A DNA stretch of 64,000 nucleotides from Halorarum salinum (GTDB lineage Archaea > Halobacteriota > Halobacteria > Halobacteriales > Haloferacaceae): the NCBI RefSeq assembly GCF_013402875.1, contig NZ_CP058579.1, forward strand, positions 868,001 through 932,000. The letters run 5' to 3'. Positions 26,455-35,346 of this stretch are shown piece after piece. The notes under the pieces are model-generated. The model searched no databases. It saw nothing but the letters and a program-made list of their open reading frames with translations, and was not told the DNA's origin. Both the position numbers and the translations under genes were made by a program. The first letter of the stretch is position 1, and every line of letters begins with the position of its first letter.

Positions 26455-26883
26455 ATGTACCACGTACTGCTGCCCGTCGACGCCGACGGCACGCACGTCG
26501 ACCGACAGCTCGAGGCGACGCTGGACCTGCCGCGGCCCGTCGAGGTGACGCTGCTGCACGTCCACGAGGAGATCGACGCGCCGGCCGGCGAGGGGGGTCA
26601 CACGTACGTCGACGACGTGAACGAGTCGCTGGAGGAGATCCAGGGGTCCCCCGAGACGCTCGACCGGGCGGCCGCGGAGCTCGAGGACGCGGACGTCGCC
26701 GTCGACGTCCGGCGGGTCGTGGGCGACCCCGCCGACTCGATCATGGCGATCGCCGACGAGGTCGACGCCGACGCGATCGCGCTCGCGGGTCGGAAGCGCT
26801 CGCCCGTCGGGAAGGCGCTGTTCGGCAGCGTCACCCAGTCGGTCATCCTCGAGGGCGACAGGACGGTGCTCGTCGCGCCCTGA
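26455..26883 (+). CDS. UspA-family universal stress protein
   Basis: The 142-residue single-domain USP begins MYHVLLPVDADGTHVDRQ, then the VEVTLLHVHEEID strand, a central helix, and the phosphate-binding tail AGRKRSPVGKALFGSVTQSVI near residues 114-134, a variant of the G-x2-G-x9-G-S nucleotide loop. ATP may therefore be bound. Haloarchaea carry many USP paralogs induced by stress; the specific partner is unknown. I chose the ATG at 26455, which gives the conserved N-terminus, over the in-frame 26428. Confidence 0.88.
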   Translation: MYHVLLPVDADGTHVDRQLEATLDLPRPVEVTLLHVHEEIDAPAGEGGHTYVDDVNESLEEIQGSPETLDRAAAELEDADVAVDVRRVVGDPADSIMAIADEVDADAIALAGRKRSPVGKALFGSVTQSVILEGDRTVLVAP

Positions 26884-26964
26884 GCGGACCGACTGGCGAC
26901 GGGTGAATCGGGGACGAGCGAGCTGAACGACGATCGACCGGAGCGGCGACCCGAGCGCGACACC

Positions 26965-27642
26965 ATGACCGACGACACCGAACACGACGGCGGGACCGAC
27001 CCGGAAGACGACGGCACGGGCTCGCGGGACGCCGGGGCCGAGGCCGAAGCCGGAGCCGGGACCCCCGAGAACGGCGGACGACGGCTCGTCGAGGGCTGGC
27101 ACGGCCGCTACTACGAGGACTTCGCGGTGGGGGACGTGTACAAGCACCCCTACGGACGCACGGTGACCGAGACGGACAACGTCTGGTTCACGAACGTGAC
27201 GATGAACGTGAACCCGATGCACTTCAACGAGGCGTACGCCGCCGGAACCGAGTTCGGGGAGCGCCTCGTCGACGGCACGTTCGTCATCGCGCTCGCGGTG
27301 GGGATGAGCGTCGTCGACGTCTCGGTCAACGCCACCGCGAACCTCGGCTACGACGAGGTGCGCCACCACGCGCCCGTCTTCCACGGCGACACGCTCTTCG
27401 CCGAGAGCGAGGTGCTCTCGAAACGGGAGAGCGAGTCGCGCGAGCACGTCGGCATCGTGGAGACGGAGCTCCGCGCGTACAACGACGGGGGGACGAAGGT
27501 GCTCTCGCTGAAGCGCACGCCGATGGTCCTGAAGCGGTCGTACGCCGACCCCTCGGCGGCCCGGCCGCCGGGGTGGCCGGAGGGTGTCGGGACCCAGCCC
27601 GACGATCCGGCGGGCGAAGCAGCCGGGGAGGACGACGGGTAA
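26965..27642 (+). CDS. MaoC-family hydratase, mesaconyl-CoA hydratase-like
   Basis: The 225-residue protein has an acidic disordered leader to residue 40, then a hotdog fold: the hydratase loop MNVNPMHFNEAYA, the DGTFVIALAVGMSVVDVSVNATANLGYDEV segment in two halves, and HGDTLFAESEVLSKRES, ending KRTPMVLKR. The pattern GMSVxDxSxNAxANLGxDEVR is that of mesaconyl-CoA hydratase/beta-methylmalyl-CoA dehydratase relatives. In the hydratase loop the usual catalytic Asp is Asn, with His kept. The methylaspartate-cycle link is inference. Convergent with tatC2. Confidence 0.8.
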   Translation: MTDDTEHDGGTDPEDDGTGSRDAGAEAEAGAGTPENGGRRLVEGWHGRYYEDFAVGDVYKHPYGRTVTETDNVWFTNVTMNVNPMHFNEAYAAGTEFGERLVDGTFVIALAVGMSVVDVSVNATANLGYDEVRHHAPVFHGDTLFAESEVLSKRESESREHVGIVETELRAYNDGGTKVLSLKRTPMVLKRSYADPSAARPPGWPEGVGTQPDDPAGEAAGEDDG

Positions 27643-27664
27643 CCGCCCGGACGTGGGCGTCGAC

Positions 27665-27722
27665 CCGAGCGATCGCCGGACCGACTCGAGTGACCGCCGG
27701 ACCGATCCGAGTGACCGCTCCG
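27665..27722. repeat. Short tandem repeat of about 21 nt between convergent genes
   Basis: Units cgagtgaccgccggaccga-like occur 2.7 times in direct order, with slight variation, in the 91-base gap between the ends of the MaoC gene and tatC2. It is probably a slippage product in a termination region. Confidence 0.6.
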
Positions 27723-27733
27723 TCGCGCCGACC

Positions 27734-30517
27734 CTACCGCGTCGCGCCGACCGTCGGCTTGGCGAGGTCCCGCCGGCCGCCGAGGGTGAGCACGAACAGG
27801 ACGCCGAGGCCGACGCCGTAGGCCGCCATCAGCGGCACCGTCACGAGGAACATCGTGATGACGTCGGCCGGGGTGAAAAGCGCCGCGAACAGCATGATGG
27901 CGATGGTCGCCTCCCGCCAGCGATCCCGCATCGCGCGGTAGGAGACGCCCGCCGAGTTGAGAAGCACCATCAGGACGGGCACGTCCGCGAGGATGCCGAT
28001 GCCGACCGTCGTGAAGATGACGAGCCAGAAGAAGTCGCTGATGCGGTAGCTGATGACCATCCCCGCCCGGAGCGCGTCGCCGACGAGCCAGGAGATGACC
28101 GCCGGCGCGATTGTCGTGTAGCCGAGCACGAGGCCGCCGAGCAGCCCCGCGACCAGCGCCGCGACCCAGCCGAAGATGACCTGCCGGCGCCCGCGGACGA
28201 ACCCGCGCTCGCGGAGCGCGGGCCAGGCGTAGTAGGCCGCGAACGGGAGCACGGCGGCGACGCCGACCATCGTGGAGAACTTCACCTCGAAGATGAGCGC
28301 CTCGACCGGGTGGAGCACGATGACGCCGAAGTTCGCGGCGCCCTCCCCGACCACCTCCTCCGGGAGACGGTTCACGAAGTTCTCGCGGACGTCGCCGATG
28401 CCGCCGGAGTAGAGCCACGCGAAGACGCTCACCATCGTGACGAGGAACACGAAGACCAGCCGGAACGCCCGCGAGCGGAGCGAGTTGGCGATGAACGCGA
28501 GGTCGTCGTAGTAGCCGCCGATGTCGTCCTCGTCCGACTCCCCGTCGGTCAGCCCCTCGAGGAGCGTCCCGCCCGCGCGGGAGGTCCGATCGTTGAAGTC
28601 GTCGGCCGTGCCGGGGACCGACGGCCCGCCCCCGCCGGCGCCCGTCCCGGCCGCCTCGCGGGCCGCCTGCGCGTCGTCGAAGCGGTCCAGGATGACGCGC
28701 GCCTTCTCGTCGTCGCCCTCCTCGGCGGCGACGCTGGCGAGGAAGTTCGCCCGCCGCTCCGAGACGCCGAGGAACGTCGCGTCGGGCGCACGCCGGACCT
28801 CGTCGGCCGTGAGCGCCTCGAGGTCCACGGCCTCGGGGTCGGTGCCGGCGGCGTACGCGAAGTAGAGCGCGAGCACGGCGCCCAGCAGGAGCGCGAGCAG
28901 CAGCCCCGCGGCGGCGAACAGGCCGAGAGCGGCCTGGCCGGCGACGGGAAGCCCGGCCGTCAACTCGGCCGCGGAGGTGCCGTACTCCGTGAGGATCCCG
29001 TCCGCCAGTTCGGGCCGTTCGAGCAGGACGTAGCCCGCCGCGAACACCAACCCGCCGATGCCGAGCAGGACGTTCCACAGCGCGCCGAACCGGGTCCGCC
29101 AGTCGACGAACCCCGCGCCGCGACGGACGGCCCCGATCACGCCGACGCCGGGCGCGAGGAGGTCGCACACCGGGGCGGTCGATTCTGCCGCGCCGGCCTC
29201 GCCCGCCGTCCCGCCGGCCTGCGCCGCCGCGCCGCCGGCACCGCCGGCGCCGCCCGCTCCGGCCTCCTCGGCCTCGTCGAACCGGTCGAGGATCGCCCGC
29301 GCCTTCTCCGGGTCGTCCGCGTCCATCGCGTCCGACGCCGCGGCGAGCGCCTCATCCTCGGTCAGGCCGTCGAACGCCTCCGGGGGCGCGGCGCGGACGC
29401 CCGCGGCGTCGAGCCCCCCGAGGTCGATGCTCGCCGGGTCGCCCACCCCGCTCCCCCCGACGTCGAGGGCGGCGTCCAGTTCACGGTAGACGTAGTACGC
29501 GAGCGCGGCGGTCGCGGCGAGCAGGCCGACGCCGACCGCGGCCGCGACCGTTCCCGGTTCGGTCAGCGGCAGCATCCGGGTGTCGGTCACCCCGGCGACG
29601 GCGGCGTTGACGGCCGCCGGCCCGCCGCGGGAGTAGAAGAGGTAGACGGCGGCCGCGGCGAGGACGCCGACCCCGACGAGGCCGTTCCAGTGTCTGCGGG
29701 CGGTCGCGGGGAGCTCGACCCGCTCGCTCCCGCGCCTGGCGGTGACGACCACCTTCGCGAGGTAGAGGGAGGCGCCGTACAGCACGAGCAGCGGCACGGC
29801 CCACATGATCTGTGTGAACGGGTCCGGCGGGGAGAAGAACGCCCCGAACACGAAGATGAGCACGACCGCGTGGCGCCACTTGTCGCGGAACGTCTCGTAC
29901 GGGACGATCTCGGCGTACGACAGCGCCGTCATGGCGAGGGGCATCTGGGCGGCGAAGCCGAACGAGAAGGTGAGAAGCAGGATGAACTCGGCCCACTTCA
30001 CGATCGAGTAGGTCGGCGAGATGCCCGCCGAGAGGGCGTTGTTCGCGAGGAAAGCGAACATAAACGGGAAGAAGACGAGGTAGCCGTACAGCACGCCGCC
30101 GACGAACAGGCCGGCCGCGAGCAGGCCGATGACGACCAGCTTCCAGCGCGGGACGGGCGTCTGGGGCCACAGCCCCCGCTCGCGGAGCGGTTCGCGCGCG
30201 AAGTAGAGGAACGGCGGGATCGCGACCAGGATGCCGACCGCGAGCCCGAACTTCGCCTGGAGGAGGATGACGTCGAAGGGCGTCTGGGCGATGATCTCCA
30301 CCTCCTGGGCGGTGAGCGAATCGAGTCGGGCCCTGGTCACCCGCTTGAGGAAGTCCCAGACCCACAGCCGCAGGGCGTAGAACGTCCCGAGGAACCCGAC
30401 GAGGAAGACGACGAACACCTTCTGGAGGTCCTTCTGGGCGGACCGGAGCATGGCGCGGGCCGTGTCCTGGCCCGCAGCCAGCGCCTGCTGGGTGTCCTCG
30501 TCGAGTGCGCTCGACAT
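27734..30517 (-). CDS. tatC2: Double-length TatC (haloarchaeal TatCt)
   Basis: The 927-residue protein holds two complete TatC domains (about residues 15-290 and 640-910) separated by two extra membrane segments in the middle, about 14 helices in all. TatC is the receptor of the twin-arginine pathway, which exports folded proteins; haloarchaea route most secretion this way. The long middle contains two acidic linkers with the same EKARxILDRFDxAxxA block. The start is ATG 30517 (MSSALDEDTQQALAAG), with a box about 28 nt upstream. It is divergent from tatC1; no TatA is in the window. Confidence 0.95.
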   Translation of the reverse strand: MSSALDEDTQQALAAGQDTARAMLRSAQKDLQKVFVVFLVGFLGTFYALRLWVWDFLKRVTRARLDSLTAQEVEIIAQTPFDVILLQAKFGLAVGILVAIPPFLYFAREPLRERGLWPQTPVPRWKLVVIGLLAAGLFVGGVLYGYLVFFPFMFAFLANNALSAGISPTYSIVKWAEFILLLTFSFGFAAQMPLAMTALSYAEIVPYETFRDKWRHAVVLIFVFGAFFSPPDPFTQIMWAVPLLVLYGASLYLAKVVVTARRGSERVELPATARRHWNGLVGVGVLAAAAVYLFYSRGGPAAVNAAVAGVTDTRMLPLTEPGTVAAAVGVGLLAATAALAYYVYRELDAALDVGGSGVGDPASIDLGGLDAAGVRAAPPEAFDGLTEDEALAAASDAMDADDPEKARAILDRFDEAEEAGAGGAGGAGGAAAQAGGTAGEAGAAESTAPVCDLLAPGVGVIGAVRRGAGFVDWRTRFGALWNVLLGIGGLVFAAGYVLLERPELADGILTEYGTSAAELTAGLPVAGQAALGLFAAAGLLLALLLGAVLALYFAYAAGTDPEAVDLEALTADEVRRAPDATFLGVSERRANFLASVAAEEGDDEKARVILDRFDDAQAAREAAGTGAGGGGPSVPGTADDFNDRTSRAGGTLLEGLTDGESDEDDIGGYYDDLAFIANSLRSRAFRLVFVFLVTMVSVFAWLYSGGIGDVRENFVNRLPEEVVGEGAANFGVIVLHPVEALIFEVKFSTMVGVAAVLPFAAYYAWPALRERGFVRGRRQVIFGWVAALVAGLLGGLVLGYTTIAPAVISWLVGDALRAGMVISYRISDFFWLVIFTTVGIGILADVPVLMVLLNSAGVSYRAMRDRWREATIAIMLFAALFTPADVITMFLVTVPLMAAYGVGLGVLFVLTLGGRRDLAKPTVGATR

Positions 30518-30914
30518 ACGGGAAGGGAGCCCCCTCGCGGTTATCAACCTTTTCACACCGCGACCTTTTACGCTGCGCTCGCTCGCCTTCGGCTCACGTG
30601 CTCGGTAAAAGCTCGACCAAAAGCACTCCTCTCCCCTCACTCGCTCCGCTCGTTCAGGTCCCTCGTCGGCCCGCCCGCTCGCTCGGCGCGGCTTCGCCGC
30701 GCCTCCCTCCCTCGCGGCGGGTGAACTGGTGCTCCCGGCGGTTTCTCTGCCGCCATTCCGGCTGCGTTTCGGGGGTGGCGTCGTCCCGGCGGGAACTCGA
30801 CTCGTCGCCCCGACGGGAACCGGCGGGTGTCGCCGTCGACCGGCAGACGGGGGCGCGGCCGCGGCGAGCGAATCGGAAAAGGCCTATAACTGACCGCGGA
30901 TGTAGGACGGGTAG
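30518..30914. other. Intergenic region between tatC2 and tatC1 with GC hairpin and repeat fragment
   Basis: This 397-base divergent region carries tcactcgctccgctcgtt (30637-30654, shared with repeat copy 3), an 8-bp hairpin GGCGCGGC-TTC-GCCGCGCC (30685-30703), and TATA-like elements near each start (ttatcaacc at 30541-30549 for tatC2). No gene stands out. Confidence 0.55.
30883..30890 (+). promoter_or_regulatory. TATA-like box of tatC1
   Basis: The sequence cctataac is centred about 28 nt before the ATG at 30915. The upstream gaatcggaaaa is purine-rich, fitting a B-recognition element and a leaderless transcript. Confidence 0.65.
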
Positions 30915-32213
30915 ATGACCGAGGACGCGGAGACGCCGGCGGAGCCGACGCGCAGCGACGGCGCCGACGAGTCCGCGTCCGGACCGGACGACGACCCCGA
31001 CGACCCCGACGCCGCGGCGAACGGCGCCGGGGAGGTCGACTCGGAGCGGGCGGACGAGTCCGACGACGCGGCCGAGTCGGGGAGCGACGGCGAACCGGAG
31101 GGCGTCACGGAGTCGGACGGCGACGCCGAGGGAACCGGGGACGCGAAACCGGACGAGCGAGGCGGTGCGGACGGGGCGGACGACGGGAACGATGCGGACG
31201 AGGCCGGCCGTATCGAGGCTGTCGATCCGCCGGGTGACCCGGAGAACGACCTCCCCGAGGGGTCCTACGTCGGTCCGGAGGAGTCGGACGACGTGGAAGG
31301 TACCCGGGCGGAGGCGGCCGACGTGGCCGACGCGGACGGCGTGGAAGCGGGCGAGGTGGACGCGGACGAGGAGGAGCTGACGGCCGCGGAGAAGGGCATG
31401 CAGACCGTCGAGAACGTCGGAAGCGCGTTCGCCGGCGGGGGCGAGGGCCCCGAGTCGGACATGGAGATGCCCCTCACCGAGCACATCGAGGAGATGATGC
31501 GCCGGCTGGCGGCCGTCTTCGCGGTCGCGGGGGTCGTCTCCGGGGCCGTGCTGTTCGCGGGGAGCGTCTCGCCGGCAGTGCCGAGCGCCGCGGAGCTCAT
31601 CCGCTACTTCTGGGACTTCCACGTCGGCCTGCCGGCCACGCCCGGCGGACCCGGAGGCCACTCGCCGTACGTGTACGGTCCGCTGGAGTACCTCCTGACG
31701 AAGCTGAAGGTGGTCGCGCTCGCGGGTCTGCTCGCGGGGCTCCCGATGTTCGTCTTCCAGACGTACGGCTTCATGCGCCCGGGACTGTACCCCCACGAGC
31801 GCCGGTACTACATCGCGGCCATCCCCACGAGCCTGGTGCTCGGAATCGTCGGCGCGGCGTTCGCCCACTTCGCCGTGCTCCCGTTCATCTTCGACTACTT
31901 CATCAGCTACACCGTCGGGACCGCGGAGCTCCGCTTCGGGCTGAAGGAGACGTTCAACCTCATCCTCATCATGATGGGCTACTTCGCCATCGTGTTCCAG
32001 ATCCCGCTTTTCATCCAGCTGGCCATCATGATGGGCGTCGTCACCCGGCAGTGGCTGGAGGACCGCAGGCTCATCTTCTGGGGCGCGTTCCTCGGGCTGG
32101 CGCTCACGTTCATCACCGTGGACCCGACGGGCTTCGCGCCCATCATCGTCGTCGCGACGATGATCGTGCTGTTCGAGGGGACGCTGGCGCTGCTGCGCTG
32201 GACCGGGAACTAA
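30915..32213 (+). CDS. tatC1: Twin-arginine translocase subunit TatC (TatCo) with acidic N-terminal extension
   Basis: The 432-residue protein starts with about 175 residues of Asp/Glu/Gly/Ala-rich disordered sequence, then a standard six-helix TatC: MPLTEHIEEMMRRLAAVF in the first loop (the signal-binding region), FVFQTYGFMRPGLYPHERRYY, and FRFGLKETFNLILIMMGYF-type helices. TatC recognises the RR signal. In haloarchaea both TatCo and TatCt are needed. The acidic extension is longer than in most TatC proteins. Start supported by the TATA-like box. Confidence 0.95.
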   Translation: MTEDAETPAEPTRSDGADESASGPDDDPDDPDAAANGAGEVDSERADESDDAAESGSDGEPEGVTESDGDAEGTGDAKPDERGGADGADDGNDADEAGRIEAVDPPGDPENDLPEGSYVGPEESDDVEGTRAEAADVADADGVEAGEVDADEEELTAAEKGMQTVENVGSAFAGGGEGPESDMEMPLTEHIEEMMRRLAAVFAVAGVVSGAVLFAGSVSPAVPSAAELIRYFWDFHVGLPATPGGPGGHSPYVYGPLEYLLTKLKVVALAGLLAGLPMFVFQTYGFMRPGLYPHERRYYIAAIPTSLVLGIVGAAFAHFAVLPFIFDYFISYTVGTAELRFGLKETFNLILIMMGYFAIVFQIPLFIQLAIMMGVVTRQWLEDRRLIFWGAFLGLALTFITVDPTGFAPIIVVATMIVLFEGTLALLRWTGN

Positions 32214-32317
32214 AGGCCCGGCTCGGGTCGTTTCGAGGGTGACGAACGGACGACGAGTTCGACGCCCTCGGGTGAACTACCACAAGGCATTTTATCGGCG
32301 TAATCAACGTCGAAGTC

Positions 32318-32818
32318 ATGCAGCCCTCCAGACGCAGCGTGCTGGGATCGCTCGGCAGTTCCGCCCTCGTCGGCATCGCGGGCTGTACGAGCGGGACCGC
32401 CACGAGCGGTACGCCGACCGACGGGTATCGGCGGGTCGACGAGAGCGATGGGGCGGGCGTAGTGGCCCGATTGCACGGCCCCGACGGGGCACAACTCCTG
32501 TTCGACGAGCGGGACCTCCGCGAGGTCGGGCCGGTCGAGGAGCTGAACGGCTCCCACTCGATCCGGACCCGACTCACCGACGAGGGGGCGTCGTCCGTCG
32601 TCGAGACCGTTCGCCGGGCCGGCGTCGACGGGGATCCCCACGCGTTCGAGATCTCCGTCGAGTTCGACGGCGAGGACCTGAACCGCTTCGGAATCACGGC
32701 CGGCCTCGCGGAAGCGATCGCGGAGGGCGACTGGGACGGTGAGTTCCTGCTGCTGTTCGACGGGCGCGACCGTGCCGCCGAGGTCCGGCGGGCGCTCGTC
32801 GGGACGCCAACCGAGTAA
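32318..32818 (+). CDS. Tat-exported lipoprotein of unknown function
   Basis: The 166-residue protein starts MQPSRRSVLGSLGSSALVGIAGC with a twin-arginine (5-6) and lipobox GIAGC (lipidated Cys23). The mature part is a short acidic alpha/beta domain, with ARLHGPDGAQLLFDERDL, the SIRTRLTDEGASSVVETVRR segment and FEISVEFDGEDL. The pattern resembles SecDF-P1-like/DUF small domains, but I cannot assign it. It follows tatC1 by 104 bases, and a tttatcgg box lies about 25 nt upstream of the ATG, so it is transcribed on its own. Confidence 0.72.
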   Translation: MQPSRRSVLGSLGSSALVGIAGCTSGTATSGTPTDGYRRVDESDGAGVVARLHGPDGAQLLFDERDLREVGPVEELNGSHSIRTRLTDEGASSVVETVRRAGVDGDPHAFEISVEFDGEDLNRFGITAGLAEAIAEGDWDGEFLLLFDGRDRAAEVRRALVGTPTE

Positions 32819-32953
32819 CCCGACGGGTCGGTCCCGCGTCCGGCGACACGAACGCCCACAGTCGCGCGGTCCGCTCCGCCAAGCGGACGGCACGACCACG
32901 CGTTACTTGGACGGCCGTCACGTCCGCTCGACTCGCCGGAATCCGAAGAAGAA

Positions 32954-33169
32954 CTACTTCGACTCGCCCAGTCCCGCCACGTGGGAGGCCGTGACCTCCA
33001 CGTCGTCGGGGAGCCGGTCGATGCAGTCGTAACAGAGGAAGTGCTCGGAGCCGTCGGCCAGTTCCAGCGTCAGGCCGTCGGTGCTCCCCGTCTCGAACGA
33101 CCAGAGGTCGCCGATGCCGCCGCCGAGCCGCACCCGCCGGCCGCAGCCGTCACAGGCCTGTTTCGCCAT
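32954..33169 (-). CDS. Small zinc-ribbon protein
   Basis: The 71-residue protein has two CxxC knuckles, Cys6-x2-Cys9 and Cys46-x2-Cys49, flanking a beta-rich middle (GLTLELADGSEHFLCYDC), a minimal zinc ribbon. Haloarchaea carry many such orphan zinc proteins (a DUF756x-type family, from memory), some shown to affect biofilm or swarming, but no role can be given here. It is divergent from the YkgJ-type gene. Confidence 0.75.
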   Translation of the reverse strand: MAKQACDGCGRRVRLGGGIGDLWSFETGSTDGLTLELADGSEHFLCYDCIDRLPDDVEVTASHVAGLGESK

Positions 33170-33244
33170 ACCCCCACTCGGGCCAGGTGGTACAAAAGCG
33201 CCCGGCAAGCTTCTTGCACGTCCGGCCCCCATCTCTCCCGGAAC

Positions 33245-34147
33245 GTGGACCTGAACTGCGAGGGCTGTGCGGGTTGTTGCGTGGACTGGCGCCCGCTGGG
33301 GGGTGCTCCGGACCACGAGCGCAGCGGCCGCTACCGCGCGCTCGACGACACGTACAACCTCGTCCCGCTCACCCGCGACGAGGTCCGGGAGTTCCTCGAG
33401 GCCGGCTACGGCGACGCGCTCGTCCCGCGGCTGTTCGCCGCCGAGGACCCCGACCGCGCCGTCACGATCGACGGCCACGACGTCGCGGCGATGGGCGACC
33501 GCCCGCTGTTCCTCGTCGGCCTCCGCAAGCCCCCCAAGCCCGTCGCGCCGTTCGGGAGCGACCCGGTCTGGCTCGACGCCTGCGCCTTCCTCGACCCCGA
33601 GACGCTGCAGTGTCGCATCCACGGGGAGGAGCTCTACCCGCGGACGTGCGCGACCTACCCCGGGTTGAACCTCGAACTCGACAGGGAGACCGAGTGCGAG
33701 CGCGTCGAACGTGCCCACGGCGAACCCGGCGAGCGGCTGCGCGACCGCTCGGTCCCGGAGGACCTCCCGCCGCCGGCCTTCGGCCCCCAGGCGCTCGGCT
33801 CGACCGTGTTCGCCTACCCCGATCCGGGAACCCTCGAGGGCGTGATCGCCCGACTCGCGGCCGGGGAGTCGACCCGGGAGGACCGCGTCCTGTTCGTCGG
33901 CGCCGCCGCCGGCTCGGCGCCGGGGATGCCCGAGGTGAACGGGGACCTGGCCGAGGAGGCCCGAGAACTGGCGCTCGAAGCCGACTCGTGGATCGGACGG
34001 GCGGCCGAGGGCTGGGCCCGCGCGGCGGAGGACGCCGGCGGGCCGGGCGCTCCCGCGACCGACGCCCCCGCCCACGGGGACGTCGAGGAGGCCCGCGGCG
34101 CCCCCGAGACGCCGGGCTGGGACGCCCTGCGCGAGGAGGAGCCCTGA
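33245..34147 (+). CDS. YkgJ-family cysteine-cluster protein
   Basis: The 300-residue protein begins DLNCEGCAGCCVDW, with Cys5, Cys8, Cys11 and Cys12. Further clusters follow: LDACAFLDPETLQCRIHG and YPRTCATYPGLNLE, then TECERV. This Cys spacing is that of the YkgJ/UPF0153 family, presumed Zn or Fe-S binding. GTG at 33245 starts the canonical cluster, and the frame upstream is not coding-like. The C-terminus (from about residue 245) is an Ala/Glu-rich tail. Function unknown. Confidence 0.85.
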   Translation: MDLNCEGCAGCCVDWRPLGGAPDHERSGRYRALDDTYNLVPLTRDEVREFLEAGYGDALVPRLFAAEDPDRAVTIDGHDVAAMGDRPLFLVGLRKPPKPVAPFGSDPVWLDACAFLDPETLQCRIHGEELYPRTCATYPGLNLELDRETECERVERAHGEPGERLRDRSVPEDLPPPAFGPQALGSTVFAYPDPGTLEGVIARLAAGESTREDRVLFVGAAAGSAPGMPEVNGDLAEEARELALEADSWIGRAAEGWARAAEDAGGPGAPATDAPAHGDVEEARGAPETPGWDALREEEP

Positions 34148-34275
34148 GGCGGCGGAGTTCGCGGTCGTCCCCGCCGCGTCGGCCGCTTCCCGGGGCGAGC
34201 GGGCCCGATCACCCTTCTCCCGTCGTCCCGTCTCAACGTACCAAGGATTAATTCGGGTGCCCCCGTGGACCGGGT

Positions 34276-35346
34276 ATGCGCGTCCTCGTCACCGGCGCGA
34301 CCGGCTTCGTCGGGAGCCGCCTCGTGCCGGCACTGCTCGCCGCGGGCCACCAGGTCACGACGCTCGTCCGCGACGCCGACGGCTACGACGCCCCCGAGGG
34401 CGTCCGGGTCCTCGAGGGGGACCTGCTCGAACCCAACTCGTTCCGGCTCGTCGCCGGCCCGGGGGAGACGCCCGGCCAACCCCTCGACCGCATCCTCGAG
34501 GCGCTCGACGTCGACGCGGCCTACTACCTCGTCCACTCGATGCGCGCGGGGGAGGGCTTCGCCGAGCGCGACCGGGAGGCGGCCAGGACCTTCCGGGACG
34601 CGGCGGGAGCGGCCGGCGTCGACCGCGTCGTCTACCTCGGCGGCCTCGGCGAGGAGGGCGAGGAGCTCTCGGAACACCTCGCCTCCCGCCGCGAGGTCGA
34701 GACGGTGCTCGCGGAGGGCGAGTACGAGCTCACGACGCTCCGGACCGGCGTCATCATCGGCGACGGGAGCGCCAGCTTCGAGATGGTCCGCCAGCTCGCC
34801 GAGCGGCTCCCGCTGATGATCGCCCCGAGGTGGGTCCGGACCGAGTGCCAGCCGATCGCGGTCGAGGACGTCATCGCGTACCTCGTCGGCGTGCTCGACG
34901 CACCGGAGACCGCGGGCGACACGTTCGAGATCGGCGGCCCCGAGGTCGTCACCTACCGGGAGCTGCTCGCCCGCACGCGCCGTGAACTCGGCGGCCGGCT
35001 GTACGTGCTCACGGTGCCGGTCCTGACCCCGCGGCTCTCCTCGCGCTGGGTCACGCTCATCACGGACGTCGACCCGGCCGTCGTCAGGCCGCTCGTCGAC
35101 GGCCTGCGGAACCCGGTCGTCGTCACCGACGAGGCAATCCGCGAGCACGTGTCCGTCCCGCTGACGCCGCTCGACGAGGCGCTGGATCGGGCGCTCGGGC
35201 GGGATGAGGACGGAGCCGACGGGGCGACCGGCGACGACCCGGCGGGCGAGGAGGTGGCCGGCGACGGGTCGACCGCGGACGGGGCGGACGAACCGAAAAC
35301 GGAGCGGGACGGTGGGGCGGTCGACCCGGGTGACGCTGCGCCGTGA
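34276..35346 (+). CDS. NAD(P)-binding Rossmann protein (atypical SDR, NmrA/DUF2867-like)
   Basis: The 356-residue protein opens MRVLVTGATGFVGSRLVPALL, the GxxGxxG cofactor motif at residues 7-13, then AYYLVHSMRAGEGFAERDREAA and YLGGLGEEGEELSEHL, the pattern of atypical short-chain dehydrogenases near complex I NDUFA9-like/ubiquinone-biosynthesis relatives. TLRTGVIIGDGSASFEMV fits the family. An acidic tail extends from about residue 305. The gene overlaps the next membrane gene by 4 nt (GTGA). A gattaatt box lies about 27 nt before the ATG. Substrate unknown. Confidence 0.87.
   Translation: MRVLVTGATGFVGSRLVPALLAAGHQVTTLVRDADGYDAPEGVRVLEGDLLEPNSFRLVAGPGETPGQPLDRILEALDVDAAYYLVHSMRAGEGFAERDREAARTFRDAAGAAGVDRVVYLGGLGEEGEELSEHLASRREVETVLAEGEYELTTLRTGVIIGDGSASFEMVRQLAERLPLMIAPRWVRTECQPIAVEDVIAYLVGVLDAPETAGDTFEIGGPEVVTYRELLARTRRELGGRLYVLTVPVLTPRLSSRWVTLITDVDPAVVRPLVDGLRNPVVVTDEAIREHVSVPLTPLDEALDRALGRDEDGADGATGDDPAGEEVAGDGSTADGADEPKTERDGGAVDPGDAAP

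Noticed and set aside
27348-30724. Very long frames on both strands around tatC2
   Set aside because: The TatC domains read on the minus strand in one frame only. The others are Arg-rich shadows without domain features.
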